This document shows, in pieces, positions 1 to 8,147 of a stretch of DNA of 64,000 nt. The notes beneath the pieces were generated by a model. It was not told where the DNA came from. It made no database searches and saw nothing but the letters and a program-made list of their open reading frames with translations. Within the stretch, counting starts at the first letter, position 1; each line of letters begins with the position of its first letter. Position numbers and translations under genes: made by a program. Source of the DNA: Vagococcus proximus (lineage in GTDB: Bacteria; Bacillota; Bacilli; Lactobacillales; Vagococcaceae); assembly GCF_029143285.1 (NCBI RefSeq), contig NZ_JAPDSH010000002.1:1-64000 (forward strand). Direction: 5' to 3'.

Positions 1-1
1 G

Positions 2-1027
2 AAAAATGGACATGGCGTGACAACTGTCCCATTAGATTTTGGAGACTACACATTAGTAGAAACTAAAGCACCAGAAGGGTATGAATTAGATCCAACACCA
101 ATACCTGTAAGTGTGGTTGAGGGTAAAGAAAGTAATGTAATGACAGTAGATGTAGACAACCGACAATTACCAGGAGAACCTGTAATACCAGGGTTACCAG
201 GAAAAGGAACAATTGAGGTTATCAAGCATGATTCTGTAGATAAAGAGAAGCTATTAGCGGGTGCAGGATTTGATATCATGGATAGCGAAGGTAATTTTAT
301 CGAGCATATTACAACTGACGTGACAGGACATGCAGTATCAACAACTCCCTTAGATTTTGGAGATTACACGTTAGTAGAAACAGAAGCACCAGAAGGGTAT
401 GAATTAGATTCAACACCAATACCTGTAAGTGTGGTTGAGGGTAAAGAAAGCAATGTGATTACAGTTAATGTTGATAATCGCAAATTACCAGGCGAACCAA
501 TTATTCCAATGATTCCGGGTAAAGGAACAATAGAAGTGATCAAACATGACTCAGAAAACTTAGAGAAATTATTATCTGGTGCAGAATTTGATGTTAAGGA
601 CGCTGAAGGAAAAGTTGTAGATCATATTGTTACTGGTGAAGATGGTCATGGCATGACAACTGTACCAGTAGATTTTGGAGACTACACATTAGTAGAAACT
701 AAAGCACCGGATGGTTATGAACTAGATACAACACCAATCAAAGTGAGTGTAGTTGAAGGTGAAGAAGATAATGTGACAATAGTTGACGTATTGAATACAA
801 AGCTGCCAGAAAAACCAACAGAACCAGGCAAACCAACAGAACCAGGCAAACCAACAGAACCAGGAAAACCGGGAAAACCAACAGAACCAGGAAAACCTAA
901 AGTACCAGATACAACTAACCATAATAAACTGCCACAAACAAGTGAAGCTAATTCAAGTTATTTAACACTTATTGGTAGTGTATTATTAATTGGTTTAGCC
1001 TTTAGCCAAGTTCGACGTTTTAACTAA
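2..1027 (+). CDS. LPXTG-anchored adhesin with Cna_B/SpaA-type repeats (5' end outside window)
   Basis: This is the C-terminal part of a wall-anchored surface protein; the reading frame is open to the left edge, so the signal peptide and N-terminal domains are missing. At least three Cna_B (SpaA-like) repeats are visible, with a unit of about 106 residues. Each has a lysine in an IEVIKHDS strand and a glutamate in a YTLVETxAPEGYEL strand, the pattern that forms internal isopeptide bonds in this family. A Pro-rich wall spacer built from KPTEPG units follows, then an LPQTS sorting signal, a hydrophobic segment and a basic tail, so sortase anchoring is expected. LPQTS is a slight variant of the LPQTG and LPQTD signals elsewhere in the window. 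It is probably an adhesin or pilin-like stalk; the ligand cannot be seen. An intrinsic terminator follows directly. Confidence 0.88.
   Translation, partial: KNGHGVTTVPLDFGDYTLVETKAPEGYELDPTPIPVSVVEGKESNVMTVDVDNRQLPGEPVIPGLPGKGTIEVIKHDSVDKEKLLAGAGFDIMDSEGNFIEHITTDVTGHAVSTTPLDFGDYTLVETEAPEGYELDSTPIPVSVVEGKESNVITVNVDNRKLPGEPIIPMIPGKGTIEVIKHDSENLEKLLSGAEFDVKDAEGKVVDHIVTGEDGHGMTTVPVDFGDYTLVETKAPDGYELDTTPIKVSVVEGEEDNVTIVDVLNTKLPEKPTEPGKPTEPGKPTEPGKPGKPTEPGKPKVPDTTNHNKLPQTSEANSSYLTLIGSVLLIGLAFSQVRRFN
203..838 (+). repeat. Tandem 318-bp repeats encoding Cna_B domains
   Basis: Near-identical DNA units recur with a 318-bp (106-codon) period: the AAAGGAAC box that opens a unit occurs at 203 and 521, and the GATTTTGGAGA box at the end of the domain occurs near 35, 352 and 671. 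The units differ mainly by synonymous changes and a few substitutions. Unit number probably varies between strains by recombination. Confidence 0.75.
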
Positions 1028-1031
1028 TAAG

Positions 1032-1066
1032 AAAAGACGCTAATCATTATGATTAGCGTCTTTTTT
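1032..1066. terminator. Bidirectional intrinsic terminator
   Basis: A perfect 14-bp stem (1032-1045 with 1051-1064, loop ATTAT) has an A-run on its left and a T-run on its right. It can terminate both the adhesin gene (+) and the converging dehydrogenase gene (-). Confidence 0.9.
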
Positions 1067-2057
1067 AATTGACTCTATTAGAACTATCGTTAGTTGTGAC
1101 AACATCGTAAACTGCATTTAAACCACCAGCAACTAAGTTTTCAACGGCTGTATCAGTATAGAATGCAATGTGTGGTGTAAAGATAACATCTTCTCGATTG
1201 ACAAGTTCTTTAAAGGTTGCATCTTCAATTTCTTTTCCAGTAAAGTCCTTAGTAACATAAGGCATTTCGTTTTCATAAGTATCAAGTGCCGCACCTGCTA
1301 ATTTACCACTATCAAGTGCTCTTAAAAGTGCAGCAGTATCGACAATCATGCCGCGCGCTGTATTAACTAAGAAAGAGCCATCTTTCATAAGACTGAATAA
1401 GTCGTCATTAAACAAATGATGGTTGTCTTTAGTTGCAGGCATATGAATTGAAATTAAGTCAGCTTCTTTTACAACATCTTCAACACTGTCTTTATAAGTT
1501 AAAAATTCTTTGGCGTCATCATTTTGATAAAGGTCGTATGCAATAATTTCAGCACCAAAGCCTTTTAAGATTTGAGCAGTGATACGTCCGATACGCCCAG
1601 TTCCAATGATACCAACTGTCATTGAACGGATTTCACGGCTAATCATATCTTTTGCCCATCTAAAATCTTGTTTAGCCATATTAGCTTGAATTTTATTTAG
1701 TTGACGTACAGTTGCTAACGCTGAAGTAACTGCAAATTCTGCAATAGCATTTGGTGAATATTCAGGAACATTTGTCACGATTAAACCTGCTTCAGTTGCG
1801 GCTTCTAAATCATACATATCATACCCAGCTGATCGAGTTGCGATTTGTTTTATCCCTAGGTCAGCAAGTTGTTGATACATTTCTTTTGGTAATCCCATAG
1901 TTTGTTGAAGCGCAATACCATCTTTTCCTTCTACTAAATGAAGTGTATCAGGACTTAAAAAGTCATTGGTAATTTCAAGATCTATTTTATTTTCTTTAGC
2001 CCATTTTTCAGCAAAAACACGTTCATCTTCTCTAGCACCCATCATAAGTAATTTCAT
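1065..2057 (-). CDS. ldhD: D-2-hydroxyacid dehydrogenase (D-lactate dehydrogenase type)
   Basis: NAD-dependent D-2-hydroxyacid dehydrogenase of 330 residues, the usual length for D-lactate dehydrogenase, which reduces pyruvate or related 2-keto acids to D-hydroxy acids. Visible signatures are TRSAGYD near residue 78, NVPEYSPNAIAE, the Rossmann glycine motif GIIGTGRIGR, the catalytic TARG segment and a TPHIAFYT segment carrying the catalytic histidine. The ATG has a strong AGGAGG site. It lies 23 bp downstream of an EIIC-like gene on the same strand, and the pair is preceded by a Rex-like operator, fitting NADH-responsive control. VanH has the same fold, but no ligase or dipeptidase genes are nearby, so a resistance role is not indicated. 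The exact substrate (pyruvate or a branched-chain keto acid) is not fixed by the sequence. Confidence 0.85.
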   Translation of the reverse strand: MKLLMMGAREDERVFAEKWAKENKIDLEITNDFLSPDTLHLVEGKDGIALQQTMGLPKEMYQQLADLGIKQIATRSAGYDMYDLEAATEAGLIVTNVPEYSPNAIAEFAVTSALATVRQLNKIQANMAKQDFRWAKDMISREIRSMTVGIIGTGRIGRITAQILKGFGAEIIAYDLYQNDDAKEFLTYKDSVEDVVKEADLISIHMPATKDNHHLFNDDLFSLMKDGSFLVNTARGMIVDTAALLRALDSGKLAGAALDTYENEMPYVTKDFTGKEIEDATFKELVNREDVIFTPHIAFYTDTAVENLVAGGLNAVYDVVTTNDSSNRVN

Positions 2058-2080
2058 TTTATATTCCTCCTAGAATTTTA

Positions 2081-3154
2081 TTAGTTTTTATTAAAAGTAA
2101 AGACCTCAGGTTGATAAAGCTTAAAGACTTTTGTACATAAGAAATCAGCGATTAAAGCTGAAATCAGTGGAATAACAAAGAATGCAAGCCCCGCAATAAT
2201 CAGGTTCATTGTTGGAGAGCCAGTCATAAATTTCATCGCATTAATGGGTCCAACTAACCCAGAGAACCCAAACCCTGCTGAAGCAGCGGTCCCTTGAATA
2301 TTAAGTAATGATCCTGTAATACCTGTTAAAGTGGACGCAATAACAATTGGGATGGCGATGATAGGGTGTTTGATAAAGTTAGGCATCATCATCTTCATAG
2401 CACCTAGACCCACAGCCCATGTCACCCCAGATTTGTTAACTTTTCTAGAACTGACAACTAGTAACATAGCGCAAGCGCAAATACCTAAGTTAGCAGCACC
2501 AGATGCTAAACCATCAAGTCCAATTGCAGTAGCAATCGCTACGGTTGAAACAGGTGAAATGATAATAATACCAAAGGATATTGAAATTAAAATTGACATA
2601 ATAACAGGTTGTAAATCAGTGAAACTATTAACCCCAGTTCCAATAGCAGCCGTAAACTGGCTAACAAAGGGTAAAGTCAGAACCCCAATCAGACCAGCAC
2701 CACCAGCAGCAATTATTGGTAATAAAAGAATGGTCATAGATCCCAGTTTATCGTGAACTAAATAAATGATAATAATACAAATGGCAGCTGTTAACATCGT
2801 ATTAATCAAATCACCAATGCCGACTAATACAAATTTACCATCAATAACTTTGTAAGCACCGGATGCTGCAAAGGCGGCACTACCAGTGATAATTGCTTCC
2901 ATAGCAGTTAGTCCGAATTGAAGAGCAATAAGCACGCCTACAATAATAGGGACTGTAAATTGGATAGCTTGTACAATAACGAGAGGTGTTGTAAAAATAT
3001 CATTTTTGGTGATTAAAAATTTAAACAATTCACCAAGTATAGCGTTAGGTATTAGTCCGACAACAATACCGACTGCAGTACCAGATAAAACTTTATTGAG
3101 AAATACTTTAGGGGTTAGGTCTTTTGGAAAGGCCTGGGAAAAAGTGTTTGCCAT
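2081..3154 (-). CDS. PTS_EIIC_2-family membrane permease
   Basis: A polytopic membrane protein of 357 residues, strongly hydrophobic with about ten predicted segments. It resembles the PTS_EIIC_2 family (Pfam PF13303), EIIC-like permeases with no attached IIA or IIB domain. The short polar N-terminus (about 20 residues) is followed by glycine-rich helices such as GTAVGIVVGLIPNAILG. The start has an AAGGAG site. It is the first gene of an operon with the downstream D-2-hydroxyacid dehydrogenase, so it may handle a hydroxy- or keto-acid, or a sugar feeding that step; this is inferred only from adjacency. No IIA or IIB genes lie beside it, so phosphorylation-coupled transport is not shown. Confidence 0.75.
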   Translation of the reverse strand: MANTFSQAFPKDLTPKVFLNKVLSGTAVGIVVGLIPNAILGELFKFLITKNDIFTTPLVIVQAIQFTVPIIVGVLIALQFGLTAMEAIITGSAAFAASGAYKVIDGKFVLVGIGDLINTMLTAAICIIIIYLVHDKLGSMTILLLPIIAAGGAGLIGVLTLPFVSQFTAAIGTGVNSFTDLQPVIMSILISISFGIIIISPVSTVAIATAIGLDGLASGAANLGICACAMLLVVSSRKVNKSGVTWAVGLGAMKMMMPNFIKHPIIAIPIVIASTLTGITGSLLNIQGTAASAGFGFSGLVGPINAMKFMTGSPTMNLIIAGLAFFVIPLISALIADFLCTKVFKLYQPEVFTFNKN

Positions 3155-3188
3155 AATAGTTAGCTCCTTTTAAATCGTTATCAACTTT

Positions 3189-3206
3189 TTGTGTTATTAT
3201 TCACAA
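3189..3206. promoter_or_regulatory. Rex-like operator upstream of the EIIC-ldhD operon
   Basis: TTGTGTTATTATTCACAA matches 16 of 18 positions of the Gram-positive Rex consensus TTGTGAAWWWWTTCACAA. It lies 35 bp upstream of the EIIC start. Rex represses fermentation genes when NADH is low. A site with the same TTGTGTT left arm precedes adhP (60492-60509). Confidence 0.7.
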
Positions 3207-3494
3207 GTTCGTTGTACCAGTAGATTATCATACTCATTTTGTGAAGTAAACTACTAAGTCTGTTTAAAAACGAGAGGGTCCTTATTTAAACAGGAATTCC
3301 TTTGATATACCAATATTTCCCAATTTTTGCCGAATGAACGCAATTTTTGACAGAGGATTTTCACAAACTGTAGAGAATGTGAAAAAGGATTAATTAATAT
3401 AAGTATCTACGTGAATAAAGCCCAAATAAATGGAACTATTTGAGGTATAATAGAGGAGATATGATGATGTAAGAAGTAGGAGAGGAAAATAGAA
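3207..3494. other. Intergenic region between the divergent ldhD operon and truA
   Basis: No gene is seen. A second half Rex-like motif (TTGTGAA at about 3239) and an 8-bp inverted repeat, TTTTCACA (3358-3365) and TGTGAAAA (3378-3385), are visible. A TATAAT at 3446-3451 is a likely -10 for truA; no good -35 accompanies it. Confidence 0.45.
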
Positions 3495-4235
3495 ATGAAA
3501 AATATAAAATTGACAATAGAGTATGATGGTAAACGTTATTTAGGGTGGCAACGATTAGGCGATTCTGATAAAACAATTCAGGGTAAAATTGAGGCGACAT
3601 TAAGTAAAATGACGGGGGAAGAATTAGAAATAGTTGGATCGGGTCGTACGGACTCAGGTACACATGCTAGAGGTCAAGTTGCAAATTTTAAAACAATGTC
3701 AACGATGACACCTGAAAAGATGATGAACTATTTAAATAATACTTTACCGCGTGATATAGTTGTTACAAAAGTGGAAGAAGTACCAGAACGTTTCCATGCA
3801 AGATATAATGCAGCGGGTAAGCAGTACAGTTATTACGTTTGGAACAAAGAAACACCTTCAGCAATTGAACGTAATTTTAGCTATCACTGTTCTCAAAGTC
3901 TAGATATCAAAAAGATGCAAGCCGCTTGTGATAAATTAGTAGGAGAACATGATTTTATAGGTTTTTCGTCTCTTAAAAAGAATAAAAAATCAACAGTTAG
4001 AACACTAAATTCGATAACAATTGATAAAAAAGGAGACTTAATCCAATTTAAATTTATAGGAGAAGGTTTCTTATATAACATGGTTCGTATTATGATGGGA
4101 ACGATACTTGCTATTGGATCGGGTGAGATGGAGTTAGAGGTTATTGATGAAGTATTTGATAAAAAAGTAAGACAAACTGCTGGGGAAACAGTTCCAGCTC
4201 ATGGTTTATTTTTGGATGAAGTTTATTATAAGTAA
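3495..4235 (+). CDS. truA: tRNA pseudouridine(38-40) synthase TruA
   Basis: Converts uridines 38-40 of the tRNA anticodon arm to pseudouridine. The 246-residue length is normal for bacterial TruA. The catalytic aspartate is D53 in the GSGRTDSGTHA motif; other family segments are the N-terminal YDGKRYLGWQR and, near the C-terminus, EGFLYNMVRIMMGTIL. The ATG follows an AGGAGAGG site. In many Firmicutes truA sits after ecfA/ecfT or ribosomal genes; here it stands alone, with its own -10 and a strong terminator. Confidence 0.95.
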   Translation: MKNIKLTIEYDGKRYLGWQRLGDSDKTIQGKIEATLSKMTGEELEIVGSGRTDSGTHARGQVANFKTMSTMTPEKMMNYLNNTLPRDIVVTKVEEVPERFHARYNAAGKQYSYYVWNKETPSAIERNFSYHCSQSLDIKKMQAACDKLVGEHDFIGFSSLKKNKKSTVRTLNSITIDKKGDLIQFKFIGEGFLYNMVRIMMGTILAIGSGEMELEVIDEVFDKKVRQTAGETVPAHGLFLDEVYYK

Positions 4236-4236
4236 T

Positions 4237-4277
4237 AAAAAAGCATGATGTGTTGTAATCAACACATCATGCTTTTT
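4237..4277. terminator. Bidirectional intrinsic terminator
   Basis: A 17-18-bp stem (from 4237, loop GTAATC at 4255-4260) is flanked by an A-run and a T-run, between truA (+) and the converging HTH-protein gene (-). Confidence 0.9.
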
Positions 4278-4278
4278 T

Positions 4279-5097
4279 CTATTGATTTCGTTTAGAGAAC
4301 ATTCTGCTGAAAAATGATTTCTTTTCTGGATCTTCATGAGGTGCATCTTCTCTAGGAAATCTACCTAACTCACGTTCTTTTTCTTCTAATTTCTCTTGTA
4401 GTTCTTTTAATTCAAGAGAGTACTCATCATCTGTATAAGTTTCTTTTGTTTTAATAGGCTCTTCTTCGGGTTCGTCTTCGTGTTGTACAAAATCATCTTT
4501 AGATTGTGTAACATCCTCTTTATCAGGTTGTACGTCACCAGTTAATTGTAACTGCAACTGTTGAATTTGTTTGTTGCTTTGTAAGGTTAATTGTTGCTGT
4601 TGATTAAGAAGATTTTGATTTTCTTTTAGGCGCTCTTCTAATCCAGAAATAATACTGTATAAGTTTTGTTTATCACGGCGTAATTCTTCAACCACAGTGG
4701 CAGTTGACATGCCGTCAAGGGGTATCTCTATTGTCTCATTTTGAGAGGGTGAATCTTTTGGTGTATCTGCTTCAACTTCTTTTTTATCTTTAGTTTTTTC
4801 AGGCTTTACTTCTACCTCTTTTTCTTTGTATAAATTCTCAAAGCCTGTATCTAATTCATCTAAACAACCGTCAACTAACGACTTTTCAGTTGTAGGGTCA
4901 GGTTCGACATTAGTGTCAACTTTATTTTCATTAGGGTATTTTTCTTCCAAAAGTGCAACTGTTTCTGGAGAGATGACATATCTACCGTCCACTTTTTTTG
5001 GATGATTTTCTTTAGGTAGTGATTTGATTCTTTTTTGAATGGCTTGTCGGCTAATTCCCCATTCCTCTGATAATTCACGTACTGTCTTATAATTCAT
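4279..5097 (-). CDS. HTH and coiled-coil protein, DUF536-like
   Basis: A soluble acidic protein of 272 residues. Residues 1-50 form a helix-turn-helix (YKTVRELSEEWGISRQAIQKRI) followed by a short wing (VDGRYVISPETVALLEEKY). A long acidic low-complexity middle and a Gln-rich coiled coil (LLNQQQQLTLQSNKQIQQL) follow; the latter resembles DUF536 proteins, best known beside plasmid replication genes. The tail is basic (SFFSRMFSKRNQ). I place the start at the ATG at 5097, because a GAGGTG ribosome site lies just upstream of it; a GTG at 5106 overlaps that site. No plasmid replication gene is in the window, so a chromosomal DNA-binding role is as likely. No specific function is claimed. Confidence 0.7.
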   Translation of the reverse strand: MNYKTVRELSEEWGISRQAIQKRIKSLPKENHPKKVDGRYVISPETVALLEEKYPNENKVDTNVEPDPTTEKSLVDGCLDELDTGFENLYKEKEVEVKPEKTKDKKEVEADTPKDSPSQNETIEIPLDGMSTATVVEELRRDKQNLYSIISGLEERLKENQNLLNQQQQLTLQSNKQIQQLQLQLTGDVQPDKEDVTQSKDDFVQHEDEPEEEPIKTKETYTDDEYSLELKELQEKLEEKERELGRFPREDAPHEDPEKKSFFSRMFSKRNQ

Positions 5098-5106
5098 TCT
5101 ATTCAC

Positions 5107-5671
5107 CTCTAGGATTCTTTATATGATTTACTTTTATTAATGATTATGCGTTCTTTTGCAAAATGCAACCTTTTGATTAGTTGGTCATTTTATAGGTACA
5201 CCAGTTTCAACAGGTCAGTTGAAGTTGATGATTTGAATAACTTGTGATAGCTACTTATTATTATACTAGATACCGCAAGTATTTCAATAACACGACGCAC
5301 CTAAACTTGTGTTAGTAGGTAGCTTGGTATTTGAACATAGATAAGTATTCTTGAAATATTGTTAGTTGGGTAAGTTATGTATTTTATTAAGTCTAGCATA
5401 AAGAGGAGAACTATGGGTTCGAAGAGTGAGTAAGAAGCATTAATTAAATAAATTAAAGTTAACTGCAAATGATGATTTTCCATTTAGAAAGTAAAATTAC
5501 ATATAAAGTTTCGATTTTTTTTCTACTTAATTTAATAATTGGATTAAAAGGTTTACTTTGGAATATAAAATCATAAGAGATGTATTGTATTAAAATAAAC
5601 TAGTGAATCTATTTGCTTATAAATATTAAAATATAATTAGCGGTTTCAAAAAGCGGCCATTAATGAAAACG
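5107..5671. other. AT-rich intergenic region, no gene recognised
   Basis: About 560 bp of AT-rich DNA between the HTH gene and the first WxL operon. Stops are frequent in all frames and I recognise no RNA gene. It presumably holds regulatory sites for the operon, whose promoter lies at its right end. Confidence 0.5.
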
Positions 5672-5700
5672 TTGACAATCAGAGGATGCTTTTTTATACT
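5672..5700 (+). promoter_or_regulatory. Sigma-A promoter of WxL operon 1
   Basis: TTGACA (5672-5677), a 17-nt spacer and TATACT (5695-5700): a near-consensus vegetative promoter about 50 bp upstream of the first gene. Confidence 0.85.
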
Positions 5701-5750
5701 TAAAGAACGTATTATGTTTAATGTGTCTATTTTATTTTTGTTAGGAGGAG

Positions 5751-7139
5751 ATGGAAATAAAAAAAATAAAAAGACTTACGGTATGTTTAGTGAGCATTTG
5801 GTCATGGGGAATTTGTTTTAAGAGTGTCCTAGCGGATGAGATATTGGAACAAGAAGAAATAGTAACACTAACGTCAGAAATATTAAATGTCGAGAGTACG
5901 ATAGAAATCGTTAATGATGATAGTAGTGAAGGAACAAGTACTGAGGAACTGAGATTAAGTGATTCAGAAGAGACATCCGTTTCGCAGGAAAGTATTGAAG
6001 TAAATCAGAGTGAATTTGAAAATACAACTCGTGATATAAAATATAATGAGCGTAAGGATAAAATTGATCATGAAAAACATCAATCTGGTTTAAAAGAGTT
6101 CGCTAAAAGTCTTGTTCATGAACCTTTAATAAATAACGAAGGTTCAAAAGAGTTAGTGTTTGGTGGATTGGAACCTTTCATGCAAACGCTACTTAATGAT
6201 AAGAGAGTAGTATTTACTCCCCAAACAACTACGCAGCGATTTAGACTTCCAGAGAAGCTGAGCTATGACCTAGCTCGGCTCCAAACAGATTTACCTAAAA
6301 ATAAATTTGGCGATGCCGGGCGCTTTACAATTCATCCATCCATGGGGAATATGTCCATTGTTATAGTGGGAGACAATAATTACCCAGATAACGAGAAGTT
6401 GGTTGTCGCTATTGATGACGAGGTCTTGGTTGGTGGGCATCCATTGATTATGAATCTGAGTGTTAATGGTGAAAATATCGGTTCAGCAAGTGAATATTTT
6501 GACCTAACAGTGTCACCTATTCAAGGTGATAGGACTCAATGTGAGTTCGCATTAACGATTAAAAAAGAAGGGTTAAAGCTTAAAGGTGACCAATTGAGTT
6601 TATCATTTGAGTTACCAACATACACTCGTTTTGATGCAACCTATTCAGGCAACCCTTTTTCTATAACAAAAGATAATTCTAAAGATATGGTGAGTTTGAT
6701 AGTTCCTTTTCGAATCGATGCAGAAGAACCAATAGTTGAACTGGATAATGAGACACTAACTCATATTGTAGATTTGAAAACACCTGGAATAGACCGAACA
6801 TCTGCGGTTGCATCTGGTGTTTCCAACTTGACACTAAAGAATGCTCAAACTGAAGGATATAAACTTGTCGTGAAGAGAAGTGCTGATGTAACTCCAACAA
6901 CATTTATACCAGATAAGTTGTTCTATAAGGATAAGTTATTGACAACAAATAGTCTTCAAGAGGTCTATGAAACTGTCAATCGTCAATCAGTGGTAACTTT
7001 TCCACTTCATGAACTACTACAATTCCGTGAGTTGTCAAATGATGATTTGGTTACGATTTATGAAGGAAAAAATAGTGTCGCGCTGGATTGGATTATTCAG
7101 CCAAATACAGATAGTTTAACTTCTGTCGAGAGTTTATAA
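5751..7139 (+). CDS. Secreted WxL-like protein with degenerate motifs (CscC-like)
   Basis: A secreted protein of 462 residues with a signal peptide (about residues 1-28, ending SVLA before DEIL), a Glu/Ser/Thr-rich stretch (30-110) and beta-rich domains after that. The C-terminal region looks like a WxL domain whose key residues have drifted: GYKLVV (about residue 368) stands where GWxLxV is expected, and LDWIIQP (about 445) where TWxL is expected. The same W-x-I-x-P ending occurs in the two lectin-WxL proteins of operons 2 and 3, which supports common ancestry. Unlike those, no L-type lectin domain is visible. It is the first gene of a four-gene operon. The AGGAGG site is unusually close to the ATG (2 nt), so initiation may be weak. 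The role is inferred as a subunit of a cell-surface complex. Confidence 0.65.
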   Translation: MEIKKIKRLTVCLVSIWSWGICFKSVLADEILEQEEIVTLTSEILNVESTIEIVNDDSSEGTSTEELRLSDSEETSVSQESIEVNQSEFENTTRDIKYNERKDKIDHEKHQSGLKEFAKSLVHEPLINNEGSKELVFGGLEPFMQTLLNDKRVVFTPQTTTQRFRLPEKLSYDLARLQTDLPKNKFGDAGRFTIHPSMGNMSIVIVGDNNYPDNEKLVVAIDDEVLVGGHPLIMNLSVNGENIGSASEYFDLTVSPIQGDRTQCEFALTIKKEGLKLKGDQLSLSFELPTYTRFDATYSGNPFSITKDNSKDMVSLIVPFRIDAEEPIVELDNETLTHIVDLKTPGIDRTSAVASGVSNLTLKNAQTEGYKLVVKRSADVTPTTFIPDKLFYKDKLLTTNSLQEVYETVNRQSVVTFPLHELLQFRELSNDDLVTIYEGKNSVALDWIIQPNTDSLTSVESL

Positions 7140-7150
7140 GGAGGATAAAG

Positions 7151-7465
7151 ATGAGAAAATTAGCAATAGTATTAGGTTTGCTGTTTTTAATCAGTCTAAG
7201 CCCCTTAAAGGTATTTGGCTCGGCAATGACTTCAGTTAACAAAGTTGAAATCAATTTAGGGAAATGGGAGCCTAGTGAAGAGTATCCCCCTAGCGTTCCG
7301 AAACCTCCAGAAGGTGAAAGTGTGATTGAGACTATAGAACAAAAGAAGTTGCCCCAAACTGATGAAAAAGCAGGAATAGGCTATGTATTAGCCGGGTATA
7401 TGGTGATAGTAGTGGCTAGTATAGCCATTTATTATAATAGAGTAAAATACAATAAGTTAACTTAA
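7151..7465 (+). CDS. Small LPXTG-anchored protein (CscD-like)
   Basis: A 104-residue protein with a signal peptide (about 1-24), a short Pro-rich stalk (PPSVPKPPEGE), an LPQTD sorting signal, a transmembrane segment and a basic tail. It contains no folded domain beyond about 45 exposed residues. Small LPXTG proteins of this kind accompany WxL and DUF916 genes in the Csc clusters described from lactobacilli. Its ribosome site overlaps the upstream stop codon, so translation is probably coupled. The mature N-terminus (SVNKVEINLG) is a short beta-strand-like stretch, comparable in position to the VDTKSGVKFHG stretch of the equivalents in operons 2 and 3. Confidence 0.8.
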   Translation: MRKLAIVLGLLFLISLSPLKVFGSAMTSVNKVEINLGKWEPSEEYPPSVPKPPEGESVIETIEQKKLPQTDEKAGIGYVLAGYMVIVVASIAIYYNRVKYNKLT

Positions 7466-7480
7466 AAGGAGAATAATGAT

Positions 7481-8101
7481 ATGAAAAAGACAGTTTTAGG
7501 GATGGCATTGGTAGCCACAACAGTATTAGGAAATGTAGCGATGGCAGAGGAAAATGATTCATCGGCGTCTTCAACTAACACAGTAACAATCATCCCTGGA
7601 GATGGCGCGGCTAAGATTACAGCTGCACCAAGTTATAATTTTGGTGACATTAAACCAGAAGATATAAAAAAAGGTTTTAAAGACGTAACAGTAGAGGAAT
7701 CGGCAGATGGCCAAACATTAGATTTTACAAATGATACATTTAAAGATATCACTATCTCAGTTACAGCAAGTGATTTAGTAAAAGATACAATGATAACAGA
7801 ATTCGACGTTACTTATACAGGCGGGACAGAAGTAATTGACACGCCTTCAACTTTTACCAAAGGTAACGAAGTTTCAATAAGTGAGTTTAAAGTGGTATCA
7901 GATAGTAAGGTATCAACACCTTTAATCATTAAGAATCCTGCGGCTTTAGGCAATCACAAAATAGCATTTGCAAGTGCGACAGCTAATTTTAAATTTGATG
8001 AATCAAAAGCATCAGCTACTGCACAACGTGAGTTTACTCAAAAGGTAACATGGACATTGGGCGAAAATGGCGAACAAAAAGTAGCTGAAAATACGTTATA
8101 A
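7481..8101 (+). CDS. WxL-like surface protein lacking the first WxL tryptophan (CscB-like)
   Basis: A 206-residue secreted protein with a signal peptide (about 1-22, VAMAEEN). It has the N-terminal SYNFGDI box, equivalent to APNFDFG in typical WxL proteins, and a C-terminal VTWTLG matching the second WxL motif. The first motif, normally GWxL, is not found; the corresponding region reads FKDITISVTASDLV. WxL domains bind peptidoglycan non-covalently, and conserved tryptophans are central to the family, so binding may be altered here. The Gly/Pro linker present in the WxL proteins of operons 2 and 3 is missing, making this a minimal version. It is separated from the downstream DUF916 gene by a terminator-like hairpin. 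Confidence 0.72.
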   Translation: MKKTVLGMALVATTVLGNVAMAEENDSSASSTNTVTIIPGDGAAKITAAPSYNFGDIKPEDIKKGFKDVTVEESADGQTLDFTNDTFKDITISVTASDLVKDTMITEFDVTYTGGTEVIDTPSTFTKGNEVSISEFKVVSDSKVSTPLIIKNPAALGNHKIAFASATANFKFDESKASATAQREFTQKVTWTLGENGEQKVAENTL

Positions 8102-8127
8102 AAAAAAGACTCCTAGGAGTCTTTTTT
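8102..8127 (+). terminator. Terminator-like hairpin inside WxL operon 1
   Basis: A near-perfect palindrome centred on CCTAGG with an A-run before and six T after it. It lies immediately after the WxL-like stop and 20 nt before the DUF916 gene start, so it probably lets only part of transcription through. Hairpins occupy the same place in operons 2 and 3. Confidence 0.8.
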
Positions 8128-8147
8128 CATGTAAAGGAGAAGAGCAA

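Noticed and set aside
1065-2057. VanH-type D-lactate dehydrogenase of a vancomycin resistance cluster
   Set aside because: No D-Ala-D-Lac ligase, VanX or VanRS genes are adjacent; the neighbour is an EIIC-like permease and a Rex-type operator, indicating fermentation.
2331-2756. Plus-strand frame opposite the EIIC gene
   Set aside because: It is an Ala/Pro/Ile-rich shadow of a membrane protein gene with no ribosome site or recognisable domain.
4279-5097. Plasmid replication module suggested by the DUF536-like protein
   Set aside because: No replication initiator, iteron repeats or partition genes surround it; the neighbours are ordinary chromosomal genes such as truA.
5107-5671. Possible small RNA or gene fragment in the region before WxL operon 1
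   Set aside because: No conserved structure, terminator or ribosome site was found.
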